From the NCBI GenBank assembly GCA_001839685.1, contig MLAK01000134.1, positions 1 to 64,000 of the forward strand: a DNA stretch of 64,000 nucleotides, read 5' to 3'. Made by a program: the position numbers and the translations under genes. The notes beneath the pieces are model-generated. The model made no database searches. It was not told the origin of the DNA and was given only the letters and a program-made list of their open reading frames with translations. Positions 10,088-19,494 of this stretch are shown here, piece by piece (position 1 is the first letter of the stretch; every line of letters begins with the position of its first letter). This stretch comes from Tritrichomonas foetus (taxonomy: Eukaryota > Parabasalia > Tritrichomonadida > Tritrichomonadidae).

Positions 10088-10883
10088 AATATTTTTTTTC
10101 TGTGAGGTCTCTGAAATCATATACGAAAAATCGGGATGATTTTGAGTGACGACAGAAATAACTTTAAAGTAAAAAACAATGGCAATATATTTTTTTCTGT
10201 AGAAAAAATCTCATCATATTCAAAATCATCCCGAATTGTTGAAAAGAGTTTAGTAACACTAAAGAATTCGTGTTTCTAAATGTAATTATTTGATTTTCAA
10301 CAGATGCGCAAATAATAGTGTTTTTTGATTTTTTACGTACGTTAAGCTATCTGCTTGTGCCTCTGAATTATCAATAAAAGTTAGAACAATAAATACAATA
10401 AATTCTGTTTGTGTCAATGAAATTTTCATAATTTTTTGATAGAATCACAATATTAAATATGAAACATGCCTCGTTGGAAGAATTCAAAATTGAAAAGATA
10501 TTGTTTATGAATTTCTACACAATGCATGAATAAGTTACTCAAAAGAAACTGTTTTTTTCCCTCAATAATATTTATGGGATTGGTGAGTTTTGAATTCATA
10601 GAAAAGATTCACATCCATCTTACAAAAACCATTTTTTTGAAAAGTGAAAATAATGATCAATTCAAGCACACATTCAAAAATTCTATTCCTTATCAAAAAT
10701 TACCCGATTAAAATAATGTTTTTCTGTAGAAAGGTTTTTTTCCTTCGATCATCGTGAAAAAGGATTCTTTTCTTTCGAAATGATTCATGCTAAAATTTAT
10801 AGCATATGAGAGTATAAAAAAAGTATCAGGAAACATTGAAAAAGTGGATAAACTGAATATTTGATTTTAAAATCGAGAAAATA

Positions 10884-13800
10884 ATGTGGATATTCGCGTG
10901 CCTGATCGCAAGATCATGGTCAATGACATGTAGTACATCAATTGATAATTGCAAAGATTGTGAAGATGATGGAATTAGTTGCAAATTGTGTTTTGAAGGA
11001 TTCTATTTAGATAATGCTGATCAAACATGTAAAGCATGTGGTGTTGAAAATTGTAAAATATGTTCATCAGATCAAACATCATGTACAGAATGTAAAGAAG
11101 GTTATAATTTAGATTCAAACAATCAACCACATCAATGCACTAAACAAACTTGCAATGTTCAAAATTGTGAATTATGTGTTTCTCAAAAGCCAAATGAATG
11201 TTCCAAATGTTCTGAAGGATTCTATTTAGATAATGCTGATCAAACATGTAAAGCATGTGGTGTTGAAAATTGTAAAATATGTTTATCAGATCAAACATCA
11301 TGTACAGAATGTAAAGAAGGTTATAATTTAGATTCAAACAATCAACCACATCAATGCACTAAACAAACTTGCAATGTTCAAAATTGTGAATTATGTGTTT
11401 CTCAAAAGCCAAATGAATGTTCCAAATGTTCTGAAGGATTCTATTTAGATAATGCTGATCAAACATGTAAAGCATGTGGTGTTGAAAATTGTAAAATATG
11501 TTCATCAGATCAAACATCATGTACAGAATGTAAAGAAGGTTATAATTTAGATTCAAACAATCAACCACATCAATGCACTAAACAAACTTGCAATGTTCAA
11601 AATTGTGAATTATGTGTTTCTCAAAAGCCAAATGAATGTTCCAAATGTTCTGAAGGATTCTATTTAGATAATGCTGATCAAACATGTAAAGCATGTGGTG
11701 TTGAAAATTGTAAAATATGTTCATCAGATCAAACATCATGTACAGAATGTAAAGAAGGTTATAATTTAGATTCAAACAATCAACCACATCAATGCACTAA
11801 ACAAACTTGCAATGTTCAAAATTGTGAATTATGTGTTTCTCAAAAGCCAAATGAATGTTCCAAATGTTCTGAAGGATTCTATTTAGATAATGCTGATCAA
11901 ACATGTAAAGCATGTGGTGTTGAAAATTGTAAAATATGTTCATCAGATCAAACATCATGTACAGAATGTAAAGAAGGTTATAATTTAGATTCAAACAATC
12001 AACCACATCAATGCACTAAACAAACTTGCAATGTTCAAAATTGTGAATTATGTGTTTCTCAAAAGCCAAATGAATGTTCCAAATGTTCTGAAGGATTCTA
12101 TTTAGATAATGCTGATCAAACATGTAAAGCATGTGGTGTTGAAAATTGTAAAATATGTTCATCAGATCAAACATCATGTACAGAATGTAAAGAAGGTTAT
12201 AATTTAGATTCAAACAATCAACCACATCAATGCACTAAACAAACTTGCAATGTTCAAAATTGTGAATTATGTGTTTCTCAAAAGCCAAATGAATGTTCCA
12301 AATGTTCTGAAGGATTCTATTTAGATAATGCTGATCAAACATGTAAAGCATGTGGTGTTGAAAATTGTAAAATATGTTCATCAGATCAAACATCATGTAC
12401 AGAATGTAAAGAAGGTTATAATTTAGATTCAAACAATCAACCACATCAATGCACTAAACAAACTTGCAATGTTCAAAATTGTGAATTATGTGTTTCTCAA
12501 AAGCCAAATGAATGTTCCAAATGTTCTGAAGGATTCTATTTAGATAATGCTGATCAAACATGTAAAGCATGTGGTGTTGAAAATTGTAAAATATGTTCAT
12601 CAGATCAAACATCATGTACAGAATGTAAAGAAGGTTATAATTTAGATTCAAACAATCAACCACATCAATGCACTAAACAAACTTGCAATGTTCAAAATTG
12701 TGAATTATGTGTTTCTCAAAAGCCAAATGAATGTTCCAAATGTTCTGAAGGATTCTATTTAGATAATGCTGATCAAACATGTAAAGCATGTGGTGTTGAA
12801 AATTGTAAAATATGTTCATCAGATCAAACATCATGTACAGAATGTAAAGAAGGTTATAATTTAGATTCAAACAATCAACCACATCAATGCACTAAACAAA
12901 CTTGCAATGTTCAAAATTGTGAATTATGTGTTTCTCAAAAGCCAAATGAATGTTCCAAATGTTCTGAAGGATTCTATTTAGATAATGCTGATCAAACATG
13001 TAAAGCATGTGGTGTTGAAAATTGTAAAATATGTTCATCAGATCAAACATCATGTACAGAATGTAAAGAAGGTTATGAATCTAATACTGATAGTACAAAA
13101 TGCATTTTAATTACTTATGAGTGTCCTGATAATAGCCAATATCCTGAATTTGTTGGCTGTTCTCAATGTAATATAAAATTTGAAGATCAATCATCAATTG
13201 AAGATATCGAATGTGTAACTTGTCAAGAAAATTATGTTTTAAACACAACAACAAAAAGATGTGTTCTAATTGAAACCATTTTAACACCTAATATTACGTC
13301 AACCAGTACAATAACAAGTTCTTCATCTAATGAAGATATTAATGAAATTCTTCCACCATCTCAACAAATTGATATTACAATTCCAGGTTTGAATCAAAGC
13401 TCCACTGAGTTAGACATTCGTACGCCAGATGAAGCAGAAAAAGATCCTTCAAAAGATTTTGTTGCAAAAGTTGGTCAAAACAATGTAGTTATCTTTAAAG
13501 ACAATGGTGCATCTAACCTTTACTTCGAATCACAAGATACCAATCTCAATATCACCTTTAAATCATCTAATGAAGATATGGTCACCCAGACGGGCGTCAT
13601 TGCTAAAAATGAAACAACTATAACTATTGGAAGTCATAATATTCAACTAAATCTTCAAGGAAGTGGAAATGTTAATTTACACTCTAGTGATAGTTTAGAG
13701 GAAGTTACAATTTTAACGACAAAAATAGATAACGAGGCATTAACAATTAATTCTAATAGTAGTGTTGTCGTTGAGCAAATGTCTTTGTTCAGAAGTTCAA

Positions 13801-14426
13801 AATTTTCAACATCTGGAGATACTAAAGCTAGTATCAATGTTATAAAAGTTCAGCAAGGTTCGTCTCCAACATTGTCCAATTGCAATATTGTGAAAGAAAT
13901 TTTAGTTGGAGTGAATGCTTCGCTAACACTTTCTAGTGATGTTGATATTTCTGGCACCTCTGCCAATATTTCTGCTCCAAACAATTCCATTCCATCACGA
14001 TCTGCCTTTGTATTTGAAGTAGAAGACCCAGCACCACCATCGAACATCAATGTTGTTCCAGGAAAATTGAATACTTACTTGGCTGACGAACAAGAAAATG
14101 AAGTTCCAGTTGAAAAGACATTTATGATAGTATCTAGGATTTCAAACTGTGCCAAATGGAAAAGTAATGTTAATCTTGATGATCAAAACTATCGATCTAT
14201 CAAATGCGTCAAGATTGAAGGCACAAATTTGGAGCAGCTTGTTGTTTCATCAAATCCACAGCAAAACAAAAAACTGAGTCCAGGCGCCATTGCTGGTATT
14301 GTAATTGCATGTGTGGTAGTTGTTGCTATTATTGCAGGTGTTTCTATTTATGTGTCCAAGAAGGGGAATCAATCATTAGGAGTGGAATCTTTGTTCGGTG
14401 ATGAGCTCGATTCACTGGCAATTTAA
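10884..14426 (+). CDS. Cys-rich type I surface protein with 73-residue tandem repeats
   Basis: 1180 residues. A short hydrophobic N-terminus (MWIFACLIARSWS) can act as a signal peptide. Residues about 38-731 are 9.5 copies of a 73-residue module with CxxC-type spacing (for example CKACGVENCKICSSDQTSC and CSKCSEGFYLDN), resembling furin-like or VSP-like Cys-rich repeats. A non-repetitive Ser/Thr/Asn-rich ectodomain with many N-glycosylation sequons follows, then one transmembrane helix (about residues 1134-1157, GAIAGIVIACVVVVAIIAGV) and a 23-residue cytoplasmic tail. Topology is outside-facing with a single anchor. Ligand and role are unknown; adhesion or a protective coat are possibilities by analogy only. 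A TGAAAAAGTGG word lies about 40 bp upstream. Confidence 0.88.
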   Translation: MWIFACLIARSWSMTCSTSIDNCKDCEDDGISCKLCFEGFYLDNADQTCKACGVENCKICSSDQTSCTECKEGYNLDSNNQPHQCTKQTCNVQNCELCVSQKPNECSKCSEGFYLDNADQTCKACGVENCKICLSDQTSCTECKEGYNLDSNNQPHQCTKQTCNVQNCELCVSQKPNECSKCSEGFYLDNADQTCKACGVENCKICSSDQTSCTECKEGYNLDSNNQPHQCTKQTCNVQNCELCVSQKPNECSKCSEGFYLDNADQTCKACGVENCKICSSDQTSCTECKEGYNLDSNNQPHQCTKQTCNVQNCELCVSQKPNECSKCSEGFYLDNADQTCKACGVENCKICSSDQTSCTECKEGYNLDSNNQPHQCTKQTCNVQNCELCVSQKPNECSKCSEGFYLDNADQTCKACGVENCKICSSDQTSCTECKEGYNLDSNNQPHQCTKQTCNVQNCELCVSQKPNECSKCSEGFYLDNADQTCKACGVENCKICSSDQTSCTECKEGYNLDSNNQPHQCTKQTCNVQNCELCVSQKPNECSKCSEGFYLDNADQTCKACGVENCKICSSDQTSCTECKEGYNLDSNNQPHQCTKQTCNVQNCELCVSQKPNECSKCSEGFYLDNADQTCKACGVENCKICSSDQTSCTECKEGYNLDSNNQPHQCTKQTCNVQNCELCVSQKPNECSKCSEGFYLDNADQTCKACGVENCKICSSDQTSCTECKEGYESNTDSTKCILITYECPDNSQYPEFVGCSQCNIKFEDQSSIEDIECVTCQENYVLNTTTKRCVLIETILTPNITSTSTITSSSSNEDINEILPPSQQIDITIPGLNQSSTELDIRTPDEAEKDPSKDFVAKVGQNNVVIFKDNGASNLYFESQDTNLNITFKSSNEDMVTQTGVIAKNETTITIGSHNIQLNLQGSGNVNLHSSDSLEEVTILTTKIDNEALTINSNSSVVVEQMSLFRSSKFSTSGDTKASINVIKVQQGSSPTLSNCNIVKEILVGVNASLTLSSDVDISGTSANISAPNNSIPSRSAFVFEVEDPAPPSNINVVPGKLNTYLADEQENEVPVEKTFMIVSRISNCAKWKSNVNLDDQNYRSIKCVKIEGTNLEQLVVSSNPQQNKKLSPGAIAGIVIACVVVVAIIAGVSIYVSKKGNQSLGVESLFGDELDSLAI
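10995..13076 (+). repeat. 219-bp in-frame tandem array, about 9.5 copies
   Basis: The period is exactly 219 bp (73 codons): the GAAGGATTCTATTTAG word recurs at 10995, 11214, 11433 and so on to 12966. Copies appear identical at the nucleotide level, including silent sites, except a C-to-T change at 11284 (Ser to Leu) in the second copy. Homogeneity at silent positions points to recent unequal exchange or gene conversion. Identical antisense frames in each unit are a by-product. Confidence 0.95.
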
Positions 14427-15419
14427 TGAAAACCAAGTAAAATTAAAAAATGATTCGATGCTTCATGCTATGACATGCATCCTTTTATTTTGGATAATGA
14501 ATTAATTTAGGCTTATGACTATTCTGAATATATGAAATGATGAATCAATTTACTTTCGGCGATCGAATAAATTAGGTGAACTAATTAACTATTGCACAAC
14601 TGATCAATAACTGTGACAAAAATAGCGAAACAATTATCATAGAAGTTTTTCTGCCTTTGGAGGAGTTCGCGAACGACCGTTTACCGAAAAGTGCTCGAAC
14701 GACCGTTTACTAAAAAGTGAATTTTGACCAATCAGTATTTCTGGACGGAATGGATTTTGGAATTTGTGATTTCTGAATAAGATAGAATATCAATTCAATG
14801 TGCATATGCCGCAGAATGAAGTCGATTGAATCAAATCATCAAGAAATAATTCTGCAAAATTAGAAAGCTGTCATTTTGTCGCTATTACTAAGCCCTGTTT
14901 TTAATTTTCGTAAATTGGTGAAAATCTCGCAATTTCCAAATTTTGATTTTTAGCCGATGAAAAGCAATTTTCTGGAGTTGGATCTGGACCATTATCTGTT
15001 TGCTGATGGTATTAAGAAGCGCTGGACTTTTCTCGCTGTTTTCTCAACATTACCTGCGGCGAGGGACACTTTTGGATTTTCGGTATTTTCATGAATTTTT
15101 TTGAAATTTTATCTCAATATTTTAATAACATTTCGATAAAAAATAATTGAATTATTTGAATAAAGTGGAATGTTTACTATTCAATATTATTCGAAAAATA
15201 ATATCCATCAATTCAAATTTCTGATTATTCAATTTTCCAATAAAGTGTATCACTCTTTTTATTTTAATAAATGATTCTATTTGAAGTGTAGGATAATTAT
15301 CATAGAAAAAATCATGAATAGAAAAATAAATGTTTTTGAAAATTCTCAGAATATAACATTTCAAATTATTTTTCCATTCAATACAATTCAAATTTCAATT
15401 AACCTGCGCCAAACCAAAA
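14427..15419. other. Spacer with a short tandem motif and a small coding-like frame
   Basis: At about 14669-14718 a 25-bp unit containing CGAACGACCGTTTAC, then C/T and G/A, then AAAAGTG occurs twice in tandem; an inverted relative lies at 541-575. At 14957-15094 an ATG frame of 45 residues (MKSNFLELDLDHYLFADGIK at its start) has coding-like composition, but no family is recognised. The remainder is AT-rich. Confidence 0.4.
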
Positions 15420-16427
15420 ATGTTCATCTTTCTCTTTTCGTCTGCTTTTTCTTCAGCCATCCTTCACTCCGAAGAACGCTCATTCGTAATCTGGATGAGG
15501 AACAATCACGTTTATTACACGGGCGACGAATATCATATTCGCCTTGGAATTTATTCGGCAAACGCTCGCTGGTGCCAAGATTTCAACCGCCGCAATAACA
15601 AGCCATTTACAGTTTCGCTGAATAAGCTTTCTGCCCTCACTCCTGCCGAATATTCCGCTCTTCAAGGTGCCCGAATTCCTCGCCGACTTTTTGAAAAGGA
15701 TTCATCGTCTTTAACACAAAATGACTATCGTCGCATCAAATCCCAGAAGTGGATATCTTACTCGAACGCTCCAGAAAGCTTCGACTGGCGTGAAAAGGGC
15801 GTCCTCAATCCAATACAAGACCAGGGAGCCTGTGGATCCTGCTGGGCTTTCTCCGGAATCTGCTCATGTGAATCTGCGTATGCAATCCGTCATCCAGGCG
15901 AACTTTTCAAATACTCTGAACAAAACATGGTTGACTGCGTTGAAGCTGCCTCAGGTTGCGGCGGTGGTTGGCCTCACCTCGTCATCGCTCATTCGAAATC
16001 AAATCAAAATTCGAAATTCGCACTCCTCGAAGACTATCCATACATTGCAATACAGAATTGGTGCACATTTGACCAAACAAAAGCAGTTGGACATATCGAC
16101 GGTTGGATCGACGGCGAATACGGAGATGAAAAAGTTCTTCTCGAAAATATCCTTAACGTTGGAGTAGCAAGTGTTTGTATTGATTCACAACAAGCTGATT
16201 TCCAAATGTATTCAGGTGGAATCTACTCAAGCGACTCCTGCTCGTCGCTCAGCTTTTCGCATGCAGTAAACGCGGTTGGATTCGGCGTGGAGGGCGGCGT
16301 TGAATACTGGGTTGTAAGAAACAGCTGGGGAAGCGACTGGGGCGAGGAGGGCTACTTCAGACTCGCCAGAAATGCAGGAAACATGTGCGCAATCGCCACA
16401 AACACGCTTGTCGCCTACGTCGACTAA
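15420..16427 (+). CDS. Papain-family (C1A) cysteine protease, cathepsin-L-like
   Basis: 335 residues, a secreted or lysosomal endopeptidase of clan CA. The N-terminus MFIFLFSSAFSSAI is a signal peptide. An I29-type inhibitory prodomain follows (SFVIWMRNNHVYYTGDEYHI onward). The mature enzyme begins near FDWREKG (about residue 121). Catalytic residues are in place: Cys141 (CGSCWAF), His281 (FSHAVNAVGFG) and Asn301 (RNSWGSDWGEEGYF), with the oxyanion-hole Gln in IQDQGACG. Length and architecture match the trichomonad CP family, in which such enzymes are secreted and degrade host proteins. The stop codon reads TAAA, the trichomonad stop/poly(A) overlap. The gene is richer in GC than its surroundings. 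Confidence 0.96.
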   Translation: MFIFLFSSAFSSAILHSEERSFVIWMRNNHVYYTGDEYHIRLGIYSANARWCQDFNRRNNKPFTVSLNKLSALTPAEYSALQGARIPRRLFEKDSSSLTQNDYRRIKSQKWISYSNAPESFDWREKGVLNPIQDQGACGSCWAFSGICSCESAYAIRHPGELFKYSEQNMVDCVEAASGCGGGWPHLVIAHSKSNQNSKFALLEDYPYIAIQNWCTFDQTKAVGHIDGWIDGEYGDEKVLLENILNVGVASVCIDSQQADFQMYSGGIYSSDSCSSLSFSHAVNAVGFGVEGGVEYWVVRNSWGSDWGEEGYFRLARNAGNMCAIATNTLVAYVD

Positions 16428-17230
16428 AGTAGAATGGTGGTGAACAATAAAAGCAGCAAAGTGCCCTTTTCTCTATCTTCATTCAATTTATTTCCCCGAT
16501 GTAGACCTCCTCGTTCTTGGGGTTGGCGCGCTGGCTTCATTTTGTGCACGAAGCACAATGTGATTCTTCATGACTCCAGATAAACTTGTGATCGTTGTTT
16601 ATCTTCCTTGCAGATAGATCCCTAGTCGTGAATCAATGAGGCGCACGTTTATTTTGAATTTGAAACTTGGAAAAGCATGTGAAAACATCAATAGCTTTTG
16701 ATATTTTGGATCATATATTTCAATTACTTAAAATATATTCAAATAAATTTTTTTTTAATTTTTTTGAAAATTTTCTCATATGTAGTTCTATCATTGCCAG
16801 TGTCAAATAATTGGAAAATGCGTACAAAGATTAAATGGATACTTATATATAAGTACAATATAATTGGCAAAATTCAATATTCTATATATTCACAAAAAGT
16901 CACAATAATTTTGAAAATTGAATGAATTTTGAAACTTTTATAATATCTTCTTTTTTCTTTCAATTACATAAAATATAATCGACACCAAATTTGCAAAATA
17001 ACAATCTATAATGAGAAATAAACAAGTTAAACTTCAAAGCTAATATTCACAAAAATTTCGCGGTTTTAAATATCATTTTTCAAAAAGTATAATTCTATCT
17101 CAAAAATTGACTACAAAATCTGACATATTGAAAAAGTATTTAGATGAATATAGAAAAAATTAAGATCACTATTCAAACACCTTTATATTTTCATTGAAAT
17201 AAATTTTCACAAAAAGTTCATCAAGCAAAT
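16428..17230. other. Spacer, GC-richer at its left end
   Basis: 16488-16571 on the minus strand could encode a 27-residue basic peptide starting MKNHIVLRAQNEASAP. It is preceded by CAAGTTTATC, similar to the leader of the gene at 1688; support is weak. From 16680 on the DNA is plain AT-rich, and the 16698-16925 frame is not coding-like. Confidence 0.35.
17209..17222 (+). promoter_or_regulatory. Putative core promoter, ACAAAAAGTTCATC
   Basis: It lies 8 bp before the start codon of the small gene at 17231. The 15-base word CACAAAAAGTTCATC recurs exactly on the minus strand near 19686-19700, upstream of the phosphatase gene, and a 13-base version is at 48421. TTCATC overlaps a trichomonad-type initiator. 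Confidence 0.45.
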
Positions 17231-17482
17231 ATGCAACTCGCAATTGATCCAACAAGCCCGCCATTAATAACAATGTCACCATTCGTTCGCTGTCCCTCAG
17301 CCGACAATTTCCGTTCCGTTTTCACCAGCTCGCCAGATGAAATCAATCAAACGCTGAATCGATCGCCCGCGCCAAAAAGGAAACATCGCTTTTGTCGCAT
17401 TCCGAAAATTCCTAGCGATGGTGGCAGGCTCTCCTTAGGCATGTCTGTGTCAACTGGGAACCTCCTCGAACGCCGCCACTGA
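17231..17482 (+). CDS. Small basic protein of unknown function (83 aa)
   Basis: The ATG follows a strong promoter-like word by 8 bp. GC content and codon use are those of the neighbouring genes, not of the AT-rich spacers, which supports a real gene. The protein is Ser/Pro-rich and basic (PAPKRKHRFCRIPKIPSDGG), without a signal peptide or membrane segment, and probably disordered. The pattern of Ser-Pro pairs (TSPP, SSPD, RSPA) suggests a target of proline-directed kinases; that is inference. No family recognised. Confidence 0.6.
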   Translation: MQLAIDPTSPPLITMSPFVRCPSADNFRSVFTSSPDEINQTLNRSPAPKRKHRFCRIPKIPSDGGRLSLGMSVSTGNLLERRH

Positions 17483-18102
17483 AATTTCATGAAGTGCATA
17501 TCTCGTTTTTTTTTTCTTCACTTCATCCAAATAAATGTTTGTCTTTGCCAATTTCCTTTTTTCCAATTTTTTTTTCTTTACAGAAAGATTAAATTCGCCC
17601 AAATATCATGAAATCTGATTTTCCTTTCTCTTTTTTCATAAAAACCCAAAAAGTTCACTTGAATCCATTCACCTAACATTTCATGTGATTGTCGATTAGA
17701 AATCATGAATTGCCGCAAAATGCTTTTCATAATTTTTTAAAAAAAAAATCGGGAAAAAGAAAATCTCAAAAAGATTTCTGGAAAAATGAAAATGTAATTG
17801 CCTTTTTTGGCATAGCGGTAGATACATACACGAAATCTATCTCTGCATTGCAACCAAGCATGCAATATCTACCTGCAAAATGTCTACTCAACGATAATTC
17901 AGTTCAGGAATCAAAAAGCTAATCGATTGATTACATGTTTAATTACAAATAAAGAAAGTGAAGAATTTCACTTAGTACAAATTTTTTCTTTGTCCCCTTC
18001 ATCAATATGGAATGAATATAAATATAAGCCAAAAATCCACAAAGCAAAAACCGCCAAGATGGAAGCAAAAGATTGTGATAGCGGTTTCCTTCGGCTTGGT
18101 GG
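17483..18102. other. Spacer between the small gene and the phosphatase 3' end
   Basis: An AAAAAGTTCACTTG word at about 17649 resembles the promoter motif, but the frame that follows (17689-17922) lacks an ATG start. Nothing else is recognised. Confidence 0.4.
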
Positions 18103-19494
18103 CTAGTCATCTTGGTCGCCCATGATTGTCGAGACAAGGAGTGGGCAAGGTCTCTGCGGCCTTGGCGGCGACTCCAAATCCGGCCTCGATGTAGACGGCA
18201 CAGACATGCACTTCGCCACATAGCTCCTCGTGTTGTGCCCGCGCGACAGTGCAGGATTTCTCGACGTCTTCCTGGCCGCAATCATGCTCGGCGAGTGGCC
18301 CACCGGCGGCCCCATGTTTAATGGCGGCAGCTTGTTCGCAGTCAGACTCACGCCTGTGTTTGCCCTACTTCTTCCGATCTTTGGTGTAGCACCCGCGCTT
18401 GGGCCTGCGCTGCTTAGCTCATTCGTGCCACTTTCGCGCGAGGAAGCCAGCCCCACCTCTTCGTCACCCATTGTGTTGGAGTTGCTTGTTGAGTTCCTGC
18501 GCGAGTGATAGAACGACTTCCCGGTGAAGAACGAGGAGTCGGCGAAGAGGGCCTTTTCCCTCGGAAGCGACTTGAAGGGCGAGATCGACGAGCACTTGAC
18601 GGACAGGTCTGGCTCGATGTACAGGAACCCCGCCATGTTTTCTGTCTCGTCGTAGCACGACGTCGAGAAGACGGTGACGACGCCGTTCATTGGCTGCTCG
18701 ACTCCGCGGCACACGCACTGGTGCGCGCGGATCAGCAGCGTGATCCCGTTCTTCGCCATGAAGTGGGCGGCCGCCTGCTGGCCGAAGAGCCGCCCGACGC
18801 CGCGGTGTGACTCGACGAAGAACGGGATGGAGGGGCACGGGTCGCTCCAGAGGAGGTCGGCGACGAGGGGATCGCTCAAATACGTCTTGATTGGCAGTTT
18901 GATCTTGTAGAGGTCCGACAGGCTCCGCAGCTTCGGCGAGAGGCCCCCGTGGATGCAGAGGATCTGATTCGATATTATCGCGGCGATTGGCAAATACGAG
19001 AAAATGTCGGCGGCCATGCTGTAAAGCTGTTCGTAATCATTAGCGTAACACGATTTGAGATTGTCGACGAGGCTGTGGACGTGGCTTCCTTCCACAAATT
19101 CATGATTTCCGCGTAGAAGGTAGACTGAGCTTGGATACTTGCACTTGAGCGCGAGAATAAGAAGAAGAACTTCTAAGCTGTAATGGCCTCGATCAACGTA
19201 ATCGCCGAGAAAAACGATTCGAATTTCGTTACTCATATAAATCAGCGAGAAAATGCGAAGAAGGTCAATTAAGTTCCCGTGGAGATCACCAATTATATAA
19301 AAAGGCGCTTCGATTTCGATAACAGCAATATTTCGGTTTGATAAGATTCGATATGATTCGGAAAATAAATCTTTGACGATTTCGGGTGGAAATTGTGGGA
19401 TGGCACTTCGATCACCAACACTCTTGAGTTCTGCTTCAGTTGCCCCCATTAAATGCTGAAAACCGAGGATGACTGTATCAGATCCTCTTCTCAT
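18103..19494 (-). CDS. PPP-family Ser/Thr protein phosphatase, PP1-like
   Basis: 463 residues. The catalytic domain (about residues 35-330) has all metal-binding signatures in order: GDLHGN at 69-74, GDYVDRG at 97-103 and RGNHEF with Asn130, His131 and Glu132. These are followed by HGGLSP, LLWSDP, GVGRLFG and IRAHQC, so it should dephosphorylate phospho-Ser/Thr. The C-terminal ~130 residues are a Ser/Arg/Pro-rich, probably disordered tail that PP1 lacks; it may target the enzyme. The 3' half of the gene is unusually GC-rich, giving several long shadow frames. The ATG at 19494 is used. A CACAAAAAGTTCATC promoter-like word lies about 190 bp upstream, farther than usual. PP1 versus another PPP subtype is not settled. 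Confidence 0.95.
   Translation of the reverse strand: MRRGSDTVILGFQHLMGATEAELKSVGDRSAIPQFPPEIVKDLFSESYRILSNRNIAVIEIEAPFYIIGDLHGNLIDLLRIFSLIYMSNEIRIVFLGDYVDRGHYSLEVLLLILALKCKYPSSVYLLRGNHEFVEGSHVHSLVDNLKSCYANDYEQLYSMAADIFSYLPIAAIISNQILCIHGGLSPKLRSLSDLYKIKLPIKTYLSDPLVADLLWSDPCPSIPFFVESHRGVGRLFGQQAAAHFMAKNGITLLIRAHQCVCRGVEQPMNGVVTVFSTSCYDETENMAGFLYIEPDLSVKCSSISPFKSLPREKALFADSSFFTGKSFYHSRRNSTSNSNTMGDEEVGLASSRESGTNELSSAGPSAGATPKIGRSRANTGVSLTANKLPPLNMGPPVGHSPSMIAARKTSRNPALSRGHNTRSYVAKCMSVPSTSRPDLESPPRPQRPCPLLVSTIMGDQDD

Larger units (their letters stand above)
8524..10883. other. Spacer with gene debris between the transposon and the surface-protein gene
   Basis: Apart from the microsatellite and the Myb remnant listed separately, there are isolated short coding-like frames. 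One at 9461-9586 encodes 41 residues (with YLPENWKLSIQTIL) and one at 9603-9659 encodes 18 residues. They look like fragments of one or more decayed genes. The frame at 10526-10711 shows no coding character. A TGAAAAAGTGG promoter-like word lies at about 10840, some 40 bp before the next gene. Confidence 0.4.

Noticed and set aside
11140..12882. Eight identical 69-residue antisense frames at 219-bp spacing
   Set aside because: They are reverse-strand shadows of the tandem repeat in the surface-protein gene; their number follows only from the repeat.
16491..16640. Possible tRNA or small RNA in the GC-richer spacer
   Set aside because: No cloverleaf pairing and no GGTTCGAATC-type T-arm could be found.
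18112..18910. Several long frames on both strands over the phosphatase gene
   Set aside because: GC-rich codon use in the phosphatase removes stops in other frames; only the 463-residue frame has family motifs.
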